A DNA stretch of 64,000 nt from Metellina segmentata. Its lineage: Eukaryota; Arthropoda; Arachnida; Araneae; Tetragnathidae. Location of the stretch: positions 130,083,399-130,147,398 of the forward strand of contig OX375873.1 of NCBI GenBank assembly GCA_947359465.1, in the 5' to 3' direction. Under the pieces are notes generated by a model. The model had not been told where the DNA came from and made no database searches. It saw only the letters and a program-made list of their open reading frames with translations. The position numbers were made by a program, and so were the translations under genes. Each line of letters begins with the position of its first letter. Within the stretch, counting starts at the first letter, position 1. Below are positions 10,137 to 21,819 of the stretch, piece after piece.

Positions 10137-10223
10137 CTTCTGAGACACTCGGACGTTGTATGGGTGGTTCCACATCTTCCAATTCTTTGGTAAGAGACTC
10201 ATCTTGCATCGGCGGCACTTTTC
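10137..10223 (-). CDS. Candidate host mini-exon, phase 1-1, 87 bp
   Basis: On the minus strand an acceptor (TATTGATTTTAG) precedes, and a donor (AAG then GTAAATG) follows, an 87-bp segment. One frame, entered with two bases and left with one, is open for 28 whole codons and reads KVPPMQDESLTKELEDVEPP then IQRPSVSE. The stretch is rich in P, E, K, V and D, suggesting a flexible linker. Length divisible by three and symmetric phase mean it can be included or skipped without breaking the frame. It matches the phase of the candidate exon at 17596-17658. Phase-1 cassette exons are common in large modular proteins such as titin-like or ankyrin-type genes, but I cannot identify this gene. The frame context and splice sites are seen; expression is inference. 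Confidence 0.5.
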
Positions 10224-11831
10224 CTAAAATCAATAAATAGAATACAGTAACACTCATCACTTAATACATCATACAAAGTATATTCAAATATCAAGATATG
10301 AAAGAACCCATAAATATCAGAGACAACTTTGGTATGTTCTGTGCCAAAATAAATTAAAACATTTGTTTGAAGACACACACTTGAAAGTGTTACAGAAATA
10401 GCCAAAATCTGTCTCATGCAGTGTTATTTAAGTTTGTAAATTCTATTGTAATTATTGTTTAGAGAATAATATTTGTAGTTTAAAGTTATTATTGAATGAC
10501 AATGGTTATCTGTCACATTTAAATGTATTTGAAGAAACTAGAGAGTAATATATATTTGTTTTGAAAATATAAAATAAATATAATACCTATTTCCTATTTT
10601 CTAATCTATATATGGACTTTTAACCCGTACTTCCCCGCCTTCTCGGAATGCCATTACTATTCGTGATTTTTTGACAACGAATAATACAAATACGACTCCA
10701 AAAGCTTCGTATTTAGTTGAAATGACACCGTTTGACTTTTCGTATTTCCACAGGTGAAACTCCCTCTTCGAGGCCACCGTTTTGAATTCATTGATGCAAT
10801 AAAAGAAAATTCGATACGTACCCTGAAGGGGTTTAAAAAAACGACTTTAAGGCCTGTTTTGAGGATTTGAAAAAAAGCGTTGGCACAAGTGCATTGAAGT
10901 CGGAGGAGATTACTTTGAAGGAGATGCAATATATTTTGACTAATAAATTGATACCTTTTGTTTTATTATAGAATTCCGGGTACTTTTTGATCAAAGAAGT
11001 ACACTGTAGTATTTCATATTACATGCGATTTTATAATAAGCTTATTTGAGATTTTATACATGTATTTGAAACAAATACATTTATTCAGTTGAATTTAGGA
11101 ATAAATAGAACTGAGGATTATAATCATAGAATTATTTCTTGTATTCCATGCATGTGCTAAGTTAATTGTTCCAAATCGTTTGTTACAATGTTTAAGTTTT
11201 GAAGGAATTTTAATTTTTGTAAAATAAAATATAACATATTATTAAGATGGTGCTTCAGCTAAAATGTATCGAATAGTTTCTACAATCACCAGCATCTAAC
11301 AGCAACATTTCAACAATATCCGGCAAACATCCAATTGCAAACATTTCTTAGATACCTGCTTTATCAAATTACTATAAGAATCTAATAAAAGGAAATATTA
11401 ATATACGTGAGATTTTCGAAGAAAGGACATAATGTGAGAGAAATATACTTTCTTAACCTGCTTTTCTTTTCTTAAATCCTTCATCAAAAGACATGTACAA
11501 ATTGAAAAATATGTTACTAGTTGTTGAATGTCTGTCGAGAAGGCATGCAATAAATGGTAGGTCAGTAAATTTTATTGGGAGAACTATTTCATATGAAATA
11601 AAGTAAATTACATTTCTCTCAGAAATTCTATTAAGTGATAACACTTTCGATGACGAATTGGTTACAGAACACTTGTATGGAAAATTCGTTTTTATTTTAA
11701 TAGTTAGTGAATACTGCTACTCTTTTCTAGTGTCAACTGTAGATTTTTGTTTCGAACTGTTTCTTCTAAACGTTATTATTAACTGAATTAACTATTGCAA
11801 AATAAATAGAATTCACTAAAAATATAGGTTG
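10224..11831. other. Gene-free AT-rich stretch (presumed intron)
   Basis: Apart from the acceptor of the mini-exon, I see no repeats above background, no family-like coding frame and no RNA gene. Minus-strand open frames near 10657-10929 and 11453-11644 look accidental. Confidence 0.45.
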
Positions 11832-13057
11832 CTAGCAAAATACCTGACCTTACTCGGTTTGAATTGGTTAACTCTAGATTGAAGAGGTGATTAAAATATA
11901 TAATCACTCATGTCTTTTGTAGAATAAAATAATATTTTAACACCTTTTGTCATCTTTACAATTTCTATAACATACATTTGACACAGATCCTACACATGCA
12001 TATCCATTAATGTTATACATTTCACATACATCGCACCCTTGCTGTGTCACAGAGCTTACAAAATGACGAAAGGTGACATTAAAGTTACTCTAAAAAAGAC
12101 GATTTTGAGGGAAATTTGGAATTCCCTTTCTTAAGTTATTTTCACATGTTCAACTCAATTAATAAAAATAACGATTTACGGCAAGTGCTCTCGAACTCAT
12201 AGTCAAAAACCTAATATTTTTTTTTTACATTCGTGCCACTCTTGCATCAGGCATGCGACATTGTCGACTTTCGCCATATTCTGTCATTATGACAAATTAT
12301 GTTTTAATGTTTGAAAAGTTATAGTTCGGAGATTTTTTAAAATATTATAATTCTTTCAATAACTTCATAATTATACTTAAGACTTGTTTTATTCTGACTT
12401 ACCTGCCACTTTTAGTCGAATACTTTGTGGTGGTGTTGCATGTGATGAAAATATAATGAAATTGTAAAGGAATATTTGAAACAGAAAACAGAAATAAAAT
12501 AAAATACAAGTTGTCGAGTAAAATGTTGGTCTTAAGATATTAATTCGTGATTCTTTTTAATCTCTTGATCTCACACAGTTGCTACAACTTACGACTAAAA
12601 GTGCACACCACAATTTAGATATACGAAATAAATTCAGAGCGAAACATAAAACATCACTACACGCGCGCAATCAATCAAGACGAGTTTCTGTTTCATACCC
12701 GTTCGTTGAAAAATATTGTCTGTATCAAATATTCGAAACTCGTTTACATTGCGAAAAGAACAAAAAAAAAAAGACTTGAAATAAATAAAGTATCAGAGTT
12801 AAAATTCCATACAAAAAATAATTTTAAAAAAAGTAATTACTTTCTTAGCAGTACCGGTAAAGTAAACCAAGTAATCATAATTCTCAATACGTATTTCAGC
12901 TTTTCTAAAACTACCAAATTATGGTTGATTTAAGTATGCTTGCTCAGGTGTTTTCGAATTGAACTTATCGAAATACAAAAATAAAGATAAGTTTAATATT
13001 GCGTTCACTTAACTAATATATGATATATAAAATAAAGCAAAATACATTGTAATTCAA
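11832..13057 (-). mobile_element. Helitron-like unit A, minus orientation, 5'-truncated
   Basis: Read on the minus strand, this ends GGTATTTTGCTAG (terminus at 11832), preceded by AACCGAGTAAGGTCAGG. It aligns as a diverged inverted copy of unit B (13533-15159) along its whole length, including the shared blocks around 12010-12220 and 12770-12960. Its 5' part, corresponding to roughly the first 320 bp of unit B, is missing; the copy stops where unit C begins. No Rep or helicase coding remains. Confidence 0.65.
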
Positions 13058-13532
13058 TCTTTATAAAAAATAATGTACTGTTTGTTTTTACATTGAATAT
13101 TTTCAACCCATTTTATGTTTTCTATCCGTTTAGGACACTTCTGATGCCAAATCCGCCTTTTTTGCTCCTGTTGTCTGTCTGTCTGTATGTATGTGCCCTT
13201 ATAAGCGTCCACGCGGTTTAATATATTTTTATGGAAATTTGTATATAGTGAGTACTTATCTTCATTTAGTGAGTGGAATTGGTTGCGAAAGTATGTCTGT
13301 CCGTCTTTCTGTTCTACATTCGATTTTGTGATTGTGTGTTTGTGCTGGCATCACGTAAATTTTATTCCAGATATTTGATTACAATTTGTTTTATTTCATA
13401 CATTATATATTAATTTAGTGAATGCAATATTAAGCATTTATTTTTATATTTAGTTGAGTTTCATGCTAAAACACCTGAGTAAATATACTTAAATCAACCA
13501 TAATTTGGTTGTTTTGGAAAAATTGGAATGTA
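13058..13532 (+). mobile_element. Helitron-like unit C, 5' portion only
   Basis: Starts A|TCTTTATAAAAAATAATG and parallels the first 480 bp of unit B, including CTTCTGATGCCAAATCCGCC, the TGTCTGTCTG tract and the CACCTGAGTAA block. It then breaks off exactly where unit B begins. A 5'-end fragment directly upstream of a complete copy fits rolling-circle tandem products or nested insertion. Confidence 0.6.
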
Positions 13533-15159
13533 TCTATATAAATAAGAATGGAGTGTTTGTATGTACATTAAATATTTTCGACCCATTTCAAGTTTTCTAT
13601 CCGTTTTGGACCCTTCTGATGCCAAATCCGCCATTTTCGCGTTTGGTGTCTGTCTGTCCATCTGTCTGTATGTTGTGCCCTATACACGTCCTCACGGTTT
13701 AATATATTTTCATGGAAATTTGCATACAGTGAGTACTTATCTTCATTTAGTGAGTGGAATTGGTTGCGAAAGTCTGTCTGTCCCTCTTACTATTCTATGT
13801 TCGATTTTGTGTTTGTGTGTTTGACAGGCATGACATGAATTTTTATTCCAGATATTTGATTTCAATGTGTTTTATTTTATACATTATTTATTAGTTTAGT
13901 AAATGCAATATTAAACATTTCTTTATTCTTATATTTAGTTGAGTTTCATACTAAAACACCTGAGTAAGTATACTTAAATCAAACATAATTTAGTAGTTTT
14001 GGAAAAATTGGAATGTATATTGAATATTACGATTACTTCGATTGCTTTACCAGTACTGCTGAAAAAGTAATTATTCTTCAAATAATTATTTTTTTATGGA
14101 ATTTCAGCTATTATATTTAATTTATTTCGAGTTTTATTTTTGTTCTTCTTTTGTTTTGCAAACGATTTCCCAATATTTGGGACAAACGATATTTTTCAAC
14201 GAACGGGAATGAACAAGATTCGTGCAAGCAATTATATTTTCTGTTTCTTTCGCCCTGAATTAATTTCACATTTCTAAATGTTGTGCACTTTTAGTTGTAA
14301 GTTGTGGCAACTGTGCGAGATCACGAGATAAAAATGAATCACAAATTAGTATCTTTAGAACAATTTTTTCCGACATCTTTTATTTTGTTTTATTTTGCTG
14401 TTTTCTGTTTTAAATATTTACTATTTTAGTAAATGTGTTTTACTTCTCATCACACGCAACACCACCACAAAGTATTCGACATAAAAATGACAGGTAAGTC
14501 AGATTAAATATTCAGTAAATTTGAAGTGTTGTTATGCCATTATTGAAAGAATCATACCGTTATTTAAAGAATAAGGCCGCTATTAAAAGGATAATGCCGC
14601 TGTTGAAAGAATAATGCCGTGTTAAAAGAATAATGCCGTTATTGAAAGAATAATAATGTTTCAAAAATCCGAACTAGAACTTTTCAAAGATTAAAAAATT
14701 CATTGTCATAATGAGAGAAGACGATTGCAAAATTTCATTATGTCACATACCGGATGCAAGAGTGCTACAAGTAAACAAATATTGTTTTGTTGACTATGAG
14801 TACGAGAGCACTCGCCGTAAATCGTAATTTTAATTAATTGAGTTGAACATGAAAAGAACTTAAGAAAGGGAATTCCAAATCTCTCTCAAAGTCGTCTTGT
14901 GTAGTAGTAGCCTTAGTGTCACCTTTCGTCATTTTGTAGATTTGTCTTACAGCAATGGTGCGATGTATGTGAAATGTATTACATGAATGGATATGCATGT
15001 GTATGATTTGTGTACAAAGTAAGTTGTAGAAATTATAAAGATGGCGAAAGGTATTCAAATAAATTTTTATTCTACAAAAAACGCAAGTCATATATTTTGA
15101 TTATCATTTCAATTTACAGTAAACCAATTCAAACCGAGTAAGGTCGGGTATTTTGCTAG
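13533..15159 (+). mobile_element. Helitron-like unit B, complete non-autonomous copy
   Basis: This 1627-bp unit has Helitron termini: 5' A|TCTATATAAATAAGAATGG and 3' TTTTGCTAG|T, with the small hairpin CCGAGTAAGGTCGG 8 bases before CTAG. The A|T flanks are the expected insertion site. It has no terminal inverted repeats and no target duplication, as the class requires. It encodes no Rep or helicase, so it is non-autonomous. Units A and B are inverted relative to each other, with C between them. Confidence 0.72.
14536..14655 (+). repeat. Short tandem repeat within Helitron unit B
   Basis: About five imperfect copies of a 20-24-bp motif around GCCGTTATTGAAAGAATAAT. Unit A lacks the expansion at the corresponding place, so it arose after the copies separated or was lost there. 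Confidence 0.65.
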
Positions 15160-15678
15160 TTCTTTCTTAGAATTTGAGAGTACGCTCTAGAAAGTTTGCT
15201 ATGTTTTCAGAAGAACCGACAAATTAGGTCGCTGTTTCCATAGCAACAGCCGATTATGAAAATCTTAAAAAGTACTATTACAACAAACAGCACGGATCAG
15301 CTAAAATATTTCTATGATTCGGTATTTCTTTGGTAGCGCAGTAAACAGTTTCTTTTTTTTCTTAGGATATATTTTAGTGTCCTTTTTTTCTCCTTAATGT
15401 TGTACATTTAATATTTATTTCTTAAAGCTTTATCTGTAAAAATTGTTATTTTCTCTCCTTTGGATAGATTTTAGTGTCATTTTTTTCTTTTGTTTGTAAA
15501 ACTTTACTAGGTACTTTGTACCCAAAATACTATGTCTTATTCATGTAATTATTTTTCTTCAGTTTTCACTGTAATCTAGTTCAGAACAATAGAAGTAAAG
15601 CCGTCTGCTTTGCTGCAGCACAAACTTAATTCACTTTTGTAATAATAATTTATCCTTGAATACTTTTTTCAAGTAAAA
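15160..15678 (+). other. AT-rich sequence upstream of the Helitron gene fragment
   Basis: Follows the CTAG end of unit B. T-rich, with a GGTACTTTGTACC palindrome near 15509. It may be the 5' leader of the Helitron fragment at 15679, but I find no clear TC terminus, so this is uncertain. Confidence 0.35.
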
Positions 15679-16281
15679 ATGGCCCGTCCAGCGCTGTCAC
15701 ACGATGAAACAATGCAAAGAAAGGCTAAGCGAGAGTCTGTCGCACGATTGAAAAGAAAAGCTGATCGTGAGGCTGCTATGTTAGAGGCAAAACGGCAAAA
15801 ATTAAACCAATGCTTAGACATTGGAGATATGAATAAAGAATGTTCTCACTGTGGTACATTGAGTTTTAAATTTGAAGTAAGCCGATCGTCTAATGTATGT
15901 TGTCATCATGGAAATGTTAAGCTACCACCGTTGAATGAATGGCCAGGAGAGTTTAAAAATCTGCTATCTGGAAAAGGCGAAATAAATAAACATTTTCGTC
16001 AAAACATACGAACTTACAATAATGTGTTTGCTTTTGACTCTTTTAATGCGTCTAGCTCTGATATCAAAGGTAGGGCTCCATATGCTATGAGAATTATTGG
16101 AGATGCTAAAGTAAGAGCAATCATGTCTCTACAAACCAACACAGCGCCTCAATTTGGTCAAATTGATATATATGATGCTAACCAAGCTCTTGACCTACGT
16201 AACAATGTATTGAAAATAAAAGTCGTTTTGAACATTATTCAACCAATTCTCAATGAGAGTCCGTATGTGCGTGTTTTCTAA
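15679..16281 (+). pseudogene. Helitron Rep/helicase N-terminal fragment
   Basis: A clean 200-residue frame from an ATG. After a basic, Arg/Lys-rich helical start (residues 11-45), a zinc-binding-like segment follows: CSHCGTLSFKFE near residues 55-66 and CCHHGNVKLPPL near 74-85. Then come FKNLLSGKGEINKHFRQNIR near 93-112 and YNNVFAFDSF, APYAMRIIGD and FGQIDIYDANQAL. These match the helitron-like N-terminal domain preceding the Rep nuclease in arthropod Helitrons, where full proteins exceed 1300 residues. The frame stops just after NESPYVRVF, before the HUH nuclease and the helicase motifs, and a minisatellite starts at once. It is truncated but unusually free of internal stops, so truncation is fairly recent or the fragment is retained. 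No Helitron 3' end was found after it. Confidence 0.8.
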
Positions 16282-16283
16282 TG

Positions 16284-16922
16284 ACGATATATTTATTTCT
16301 AATCTGGTCAGATTTTTCATGACGTTATATATATTTCAGATCTGGTCAGTTTCCTTATGACGAAAATTTATTTCAGATCTCGTCAGTATTTTAATGACAG
16401 TATAGTTATTTCAAATCTGGTCAGTTTTTTACCGCCTTCTTATTCATATCAGATCTGGTCAGTATTTTAATTAATATTTATTTCAGGTCTGGTCAGTTTT
16501 TTAATGACAGTATATTTATTTCAGATATGGACAGTTTTTTAATTATGATATATTTATTTCAGATCTAGTCAGTTTTTCAATGACGATGTATTTATTTCAG
16601 ATCTGGTCAGTATTCTAATGACAATATATTTATTTCAGAACCGGTCAGTTTCTTAATGACTACATATTTTTTTCAGATCTGGTCAGTTTTTTAATGACGA
16701 TATATTTATTTCAGATCTGATAATTTTTTAATGACGACTTATTTACTAAAGATCTTGTCAGTTTTTTAATGAATATTTATTTCAGATATGGTCTGTGTTT
16801 TAATGACGATATATTTATTTCAGATCTGGTTATTTTTTTTTAATGATGACATATTTATTTCAGATCTGGTCAGTTTTTTAATAACGATATATTTACTTCA
16901 GATCTGGTCAGTTTTTTTTTCT
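16284..16922 (+). repeat. Minisatellite, about 17 imperfect units of 36-40 bp
   Basis: Unit approximately ATATATTTATTTCAGATCTGG followed by TCAGTTTTTTAATGACG. Units differ by substitutions and 1-4-bp indels. The core GATCTGGTCAGTTTTTTAAT also occurs singly or in diverged tandem elsewhere in the window. The array starts within a few bases of the Helitron fragment stop. Confidence 0.9.
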
Positions 16923-17595
16923 AAAAGTGAGATACCACGTCCGGACAACTGCAAGGATTGTTAAGTACATAAACCTAAATATTTTATATTTCAAATAAAT
17001 GTATTAAATGTTTAATAAGCTTGAATGGGTTAAGAAATTAACACATTATATTTGTATTGCTATAAATATATTGGGAGAATTTCACCTAAATTCTTTTCTT
17101 AACGGAGGAACTTATAAAACTTACCCCTTTGTGCGAAAAAGGAATCTTTAACCTTAGACAACACGAAAATAAAGTGAAACAAACTCATGCAAGATCTTCA
17201 TTAATTCAATTCCGAATTTGACATTGAGATATCCATCTTCACAGTGAGTTCCTGTTACTAAAATATACTTGTAATATATTAACAACCTAATGAACGTATA
17301 TTTGATAAATTGGCTTAGAATAGTCGAGAAAAAAATATAAATGACTATCCAGTTTCCGAAAATAATCGCCTTCACCCTTCAAAAAGGAATGTGACTCATT
17401 AATTATGCTTCATTAAAGTCCGTCAGGAAAACTTTTCCTCGAATTCGATCATTCCATCTGTCAAGCAGTGTCCGCCGAATCATTGAAATATTTCAGCACG
17501 CATGACTGTCACATTCCTGTTTAATTGACAGGAAGACATCACTACTTTAAAACAAAATCGGAATATGTTGCTTAATTTCTTGCGGCCAAACTTAC
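16923..17595. other. Gene-free stretch downstream of the mini-exon
   Basis: AT-rich, presumed intron following the exon at 17596-17658 in the minus direction. The donor GTAAG is at 17591-17595. No repeats or other genes recognised. Confidence 0.45.
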
Positions 17596-17658
17596 CCTTC
17601 ACCGCTTCTGTTCTTGCTGTAGTGGGTTCATTGATGAAATGTTGAGAGTCGTGTATTT
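17596..17658 (-). CDS. Candidate host mini-exon, phase 1-1, 63 bp
   Basis: On the minus strand a strong acceptor (TTTTTTTCATTTCTTCCAG) precedes and a strong donor (AAGG then GTAAGTTTGG) follows a 63-bp segment. The frame entered with two bases reads IHDSQHFINEPTTARTEAVK and leaves one base, so the exon is symmetric phase 1. Spliced to the next candidate (10137-10223) the frame stays open. Splice signals here are the best non-transposon ones I found. The 7.4-kb gap between the two is AT-rich intron-like DNA filled with Helitron material. The gene cannot be named from 20 residues. Confidence 0.55.
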
Positions 17659-18614
17659 CTGGAAGAAATGAAAAAAATTAATCATTGAGGGGAATTTAAT
17701 TAGGCTCCAACATTTTAACTCTTGGGTTTGGAATTACGCATTTCTAATTAATTCGGAACTGAAAGAAAGTGAATGTCAGACAGATTTGTAAGTAAAATGA
17801 GGTAAGTTAATCAGTAGCGTGGTTTTATTTTTCTCCACATTTCACAGAATTTTTCGTTCCTTGTAAATTATCTGTTTGTTTCATTTTCATTTCGATTCCA
17901 AGTATTTCTATTTAAGTAAGGATTTTACGCATGATTTCAATTTTTCAGCTTTGCATACCTTCTTTTGTTTACTTCCCAAATGTGTGAAGGAGGTCGATGC
18001 GATGAAACTAATAACAAGGTCAGTGAAATCATTTTTTTTTATTAATTTATAAATGAACAGAAATTAATCATGGAGAAAATTACAATTTATTATGTCATTG
18101 AAATTTCACTAAAATCCTTCAACGAAACGAATATGTCCTTTAAATATAGTCGTTTTTAACAATATTTAGAGTTCTAAAATGCTGTACAGCCAGAATTTGC
18201 TTGAATCTACTATACACCAGACTTTTAACTTTCTTACGGAGCTAACGCAACAAATGTAACAATTGGAAATTGAATAATTCTTCATCTAAAGGCGGGGTAT
18301 GGTTTAACGTACTTGTAAAACACTTGCCGCTTCCTGTGTGTGATACGCGAAATGAACACGCTCCGTGATGTCTAGTCAGACAAGCGCTGTAAGTAATTTT
18401 CACTGATTCCGCACTGACATTTACACAGAATTACGCAAGAAAAAGATGGTGTACGGTCATGCCTGATGAATATCTGATGTCAATATACTTTTTGATGCTT
18501 TAAATGTTTTTAAAACGATGTTTAACTTGTAAATACGTTCCCATATTCATTGTAAATAAACATCTTTAAATGTTAGTAATGATCCCTTGGACCAATCAGA
18601 TATTGAATGTTTCT
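17659..18614. other. Gene-free AT-rich stretch (presumed intron)
   Basis: Holds the polypyrimidine tract of the mini-exon acceptor (minus strand, about 17661-17680). No repeat family or coding frame recognised in the rest. Confidence 0.45.
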
Positions 18615-18765
18615 ATCTACCCCACAGACGAAATGCGAGTCCACGACAAATTTAACGTGCATCAGTCCCATTTGTACACAATTGTATTTGGTTGGATTCG
18701 AATTTGCAACTTTCCGGTTGCTAATCCGTTACTCTTACAACCAGCCTACCGCATCTCTGTTGGTA
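18615..18765 (-). mobile_element. tRNA-derived SINE, head-end fragment
   Basis: The plus strand shows ATTTAACGTGCA..CAGTCCCATTTGTACA, then TTGGATTCGAATTTGCAACT and GGTTGCTAATCCGTTACTCT. On the minus strand these form a tRNA-like head with a B-box-like ATTCGAATCC and an A-box-like TAGGCTGG stretch. The same order recurs at 27761-28058 and 32020-32310, defining one SINE family. Confidence 0.65.
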
Positions 18766-18829
18766 ACAGACTCGAGAAACTTAATTCTGAACGTTGGTTG
18801 TTGAAAAAGAATCAATGAATCCTTGAATT

Positions 18830-19620
18830 TTTTCACGGCGCAGTGAAATTCGGATGGTGATGGACCTATTTTCTCTGCTGTCAACAGACCCTTTTCTAAT
18901 CACGGCCCTAAAGGCAGTCAAGGGCTCGGGGACCGCCCCTGTTTTGTATTCCGCGGCACCTCATCCTCCTTTATTGGCCATTCACCGAAACGGCCCGCGC
19001 AAATAAAGACGATCTTAGCAGGTAACGCCATCCATTCGAGGCTTATTTCGGAGACATATGGCGGCACGACTTCCGGCAAAAGCTCACCTTCAGACTCCGA
19101 ATGATAATAAAGATGCCCCGTGGAACGCACTCTCGAACTTCCCCCTCTACATCACCCCCGGTGTTTGAGTAATGTGGCGACTTTCTGAGGCATCCAACAT
19201 TTCACAGCTTTTCCAATCGATTGCATAAAGTTGCTGCCCTGTCTTCTTTTTACGAGAAAACGTAAAACGGGGTGGCCGAGACCCCTCGACTACCCCTCTG
19301 CGCGTCTTGCCAGAATAACGAGAATCATAACACCGGACCACCTCTCCACCTGCTATTATTCATTCAAAGTTATACTCACTTTCCCGAAGAGGATAAGTCC
19401 GAAATATATTTTCATTCAGGCACATTAAAATGCTCATAACTTGCGGAGGAAGGGAGAAGTCTTTTCAGCCGCTGTGAGTCTATCGCACAAACGCATGGCC
19501 GAGTTTTTGAACTTCTCAGAGCTGTTAACGGTGAGTGGGAAGATTTACACTTTTCATGCGTGAAGTTCGGGAGTTTTTGAGAGAAGTGCGTAGTTGTTAT
19601 TAAAGAGAGCTGTAACAATT
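18830..19620. other. GC-richer gene-free block
   Basis: Noticeably richer in G and C than its surroundings, not repeated elsewhere in the window and without a convincing exon. Short open frames (for example minus 18918-19130) match no family I know. Candidate conserved intronic or regulatory sequence, or an old unrecognised insertion. Confidence 0.35.
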
Positions 19621-19767
19621 TATGCTCGACTCTGATTCGTATAAATTATTTGGAGGTCCCATACGGATAAGTTGGGAAATTATATTGGATATTTAACTCT
19701 CCTCTTGGTTGTCTCAACGAGATATTTCATCATTAGCAAAATTGACCATATTGACACAGTCATTGGA

Positions 19768-20190
19768 AGAAAACAAGAACTTGATCTCGTTATCATCAAT
19801 ATCTGTAGTATCTTTTTAACGAGATGCAGATAAGGTCTTTTCTTTGTATGCAAGATATATCGTTCATCAATGACCAGATCTTGGTGAACAAGCTATATCT
19901 CCCCCTCCACCCATCATTGAAGGGAAAGGTATTGGTCTCGTTATCATGAAAAATCCGCAGTAATTTTATTCCGAGATACAGATCAGGTCAGTTTTCTTTT
20001 AATTACAAGATATATCATCCATCATAGACCAGATATTGGTGAACAAACTATATCTCCCCTCCCCGTTATTAAAAGAAAACCAGGTATTGTTCTCGTTAAC
20101 AAAAATATGCAGTACCTTTATGACAAGATACATATCTGGTTAGTGTTCTTTGAATAACGATATATTACGTCCATCACGATCTAATAATGA
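19768..20190. repeat. Three diverged tandem copies of a ~150-bp repeat
   Basis: Units start near 19768, 19923 and 20071. Each has a CTCGTTATCA-like start, a GATACAGATCAGGTCAG-like middle, a GATATATCGTTCATCAATGACC segment and AACAAGCTATATCTCCCCTC. The sequence belongs to the same dispersed family as the 16284-16922 minisatellite. Confidence 0.7.
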
Positions 20191-21590
20191 TTTTATTAAT
20201 TAACTCACTCAAGACAACGAAAAGGAGGGTTAAGCATTCAAATCAGATGGAAAAACAGTCCTATTACGATAAACAACATCTCCTAAAGATTCTCTGTATA
20301 CCAAGAAAATTATAAACAGCGTTTATATACACTATAAGTAATGCAGAAAAAAGAGTTTACTAATTTCAAATCAAGTAACAATTTGTTCTATTTCACATAA
20401 ACTCAATCTTTAAGACACATTTTTACTGTAAGATATATCAAGGACAACTTGCTCAAAACTTTCTGAATCTCAACCAATGCATTTTTTTATCAAAACAATA
20501 ATTAACCGAGTACTTGTTAATATTTAAACTATAACAAATGCAACTCAAGTACTGGAAAAATATTACACAAATAAATATTTCAATAAATTGCTGATTTTTA
20601 GCAAATTTTGCATAGAACAATCCAATTTTTTAATAAGGCTCTTACTTTTGAGCAAAATGTTTGGGTTTATTGGAAGCTCTAATTACAATTCAACTTTATA
20701 TCAAATTCATATGCCTAAATTTAATAGCTGATAAATTACAATGTACATTGTTAAAAATTATCATTTCAAGAAAAATACGATTAAATTTAAGTTTAGGAAG
20801 TTAAATGCTGAAATTGTGGTGTCAGAAAAACGAGTAAATCTGAAAGATAGAAGTCCTCGCAGAAAAGAAAAATATCCAAAAAACTCGTGACCGTTTTCCA
20901 TCAGATCAGAGGCACATCAACCTCAAGTTGGTATTTTAATTAACGTCACACTAGAGCAAAACAACGCTATTGATCACGGTACGGGATCAAACTCGATGGG
21001 AAAAATCCGAGGACAGTACGGTTAGATTACGATGTCCACCTGAAAAAGAACCCCTCTATCCAAAATTCCCTGCTATGCCAACGTCTAACTCTGGATTAAA
21101 ACATACGTATATTGTTTTTTATTTAGTTCTTATATATTGGAAGCTTTATGAACGGGGAGCTACACAAGTGATGAGTAAAAGTTTAAGTTCAGACGGCTTG
21201 ACTACCTAACTATACAAAAATGAGATTGTTTATGTTTCTGAATAGGCAGAACTCATAAATAAAGCATTTATATATCAAAAGAGACTTCATATAAAACACT
21301 CATAAATATTACAGTAACAGTAATTACATATCACGTGAAAATTGGGATATGAAACAAATTCATTTAGGGATCATTTTGTTAATCCAAACATTCAGATTTG
21401 AAAATGCATTCAACGTACACTAATTCAATAGTAAGGAGTACGAAAATATTCCACTATATTTGAAAAGTTCAATGGTTTTCGTCTTAACGTTAAGTAAAAG
21501 CTGCTAATATTTTTAACACACATTTTTCTCTTAAAATATGTTTTCATTTAAGTATGCCTTGATTTTAAAATCCCTACTTTCTTATACAGG
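20191..21590. other. AT-rich gene-free stretch with a SINE tail fragment
   Basis: The only recognisable piece is at about 20930-21015, where AATTAACGTCACACTAGAGCAA starts the tail end of the SINE family in minus orientation. No coding frame supported; the open frame at 20970-21209 runs through this fragment. Confidence 0.45.
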
Positions 21591-21819
21591 TGGGTCCGAA
21601 AGTCACTAGATCATTTAAAAATAGAATAACTATTCTATGTATTAAAAATTCACGTTTTATCTTTTATAAACAAAATTCTTCTTATAAGTCATTATTTAGT
21701 TGTGAAAACTCAAATTATGTGTCGTTTGTTTAGATGGTGATTGTCTTATACCAAAGAGATTGTTGCGTAACCCCTGCTGTGAACAACGCAATCGTCGTTT
21801 CTTGTATTGAACCCCCTGT

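Noticed and set aside
12390..12440. GTAAGTCAGA donor-like site shared by Helitron units A and B as a captured exon
   Set aside because: No AG acceptor with a pyrimidine tract upstream in either copy, and the frames differ between copies.
18918..19130. Minus-strand frame and a donor-like GTGAGC near 19085 suggesting another host exon
   Set aside because: No acceptor with a pyrimidine tract in a compatible phase; possible edges do not give a length divisible by three.
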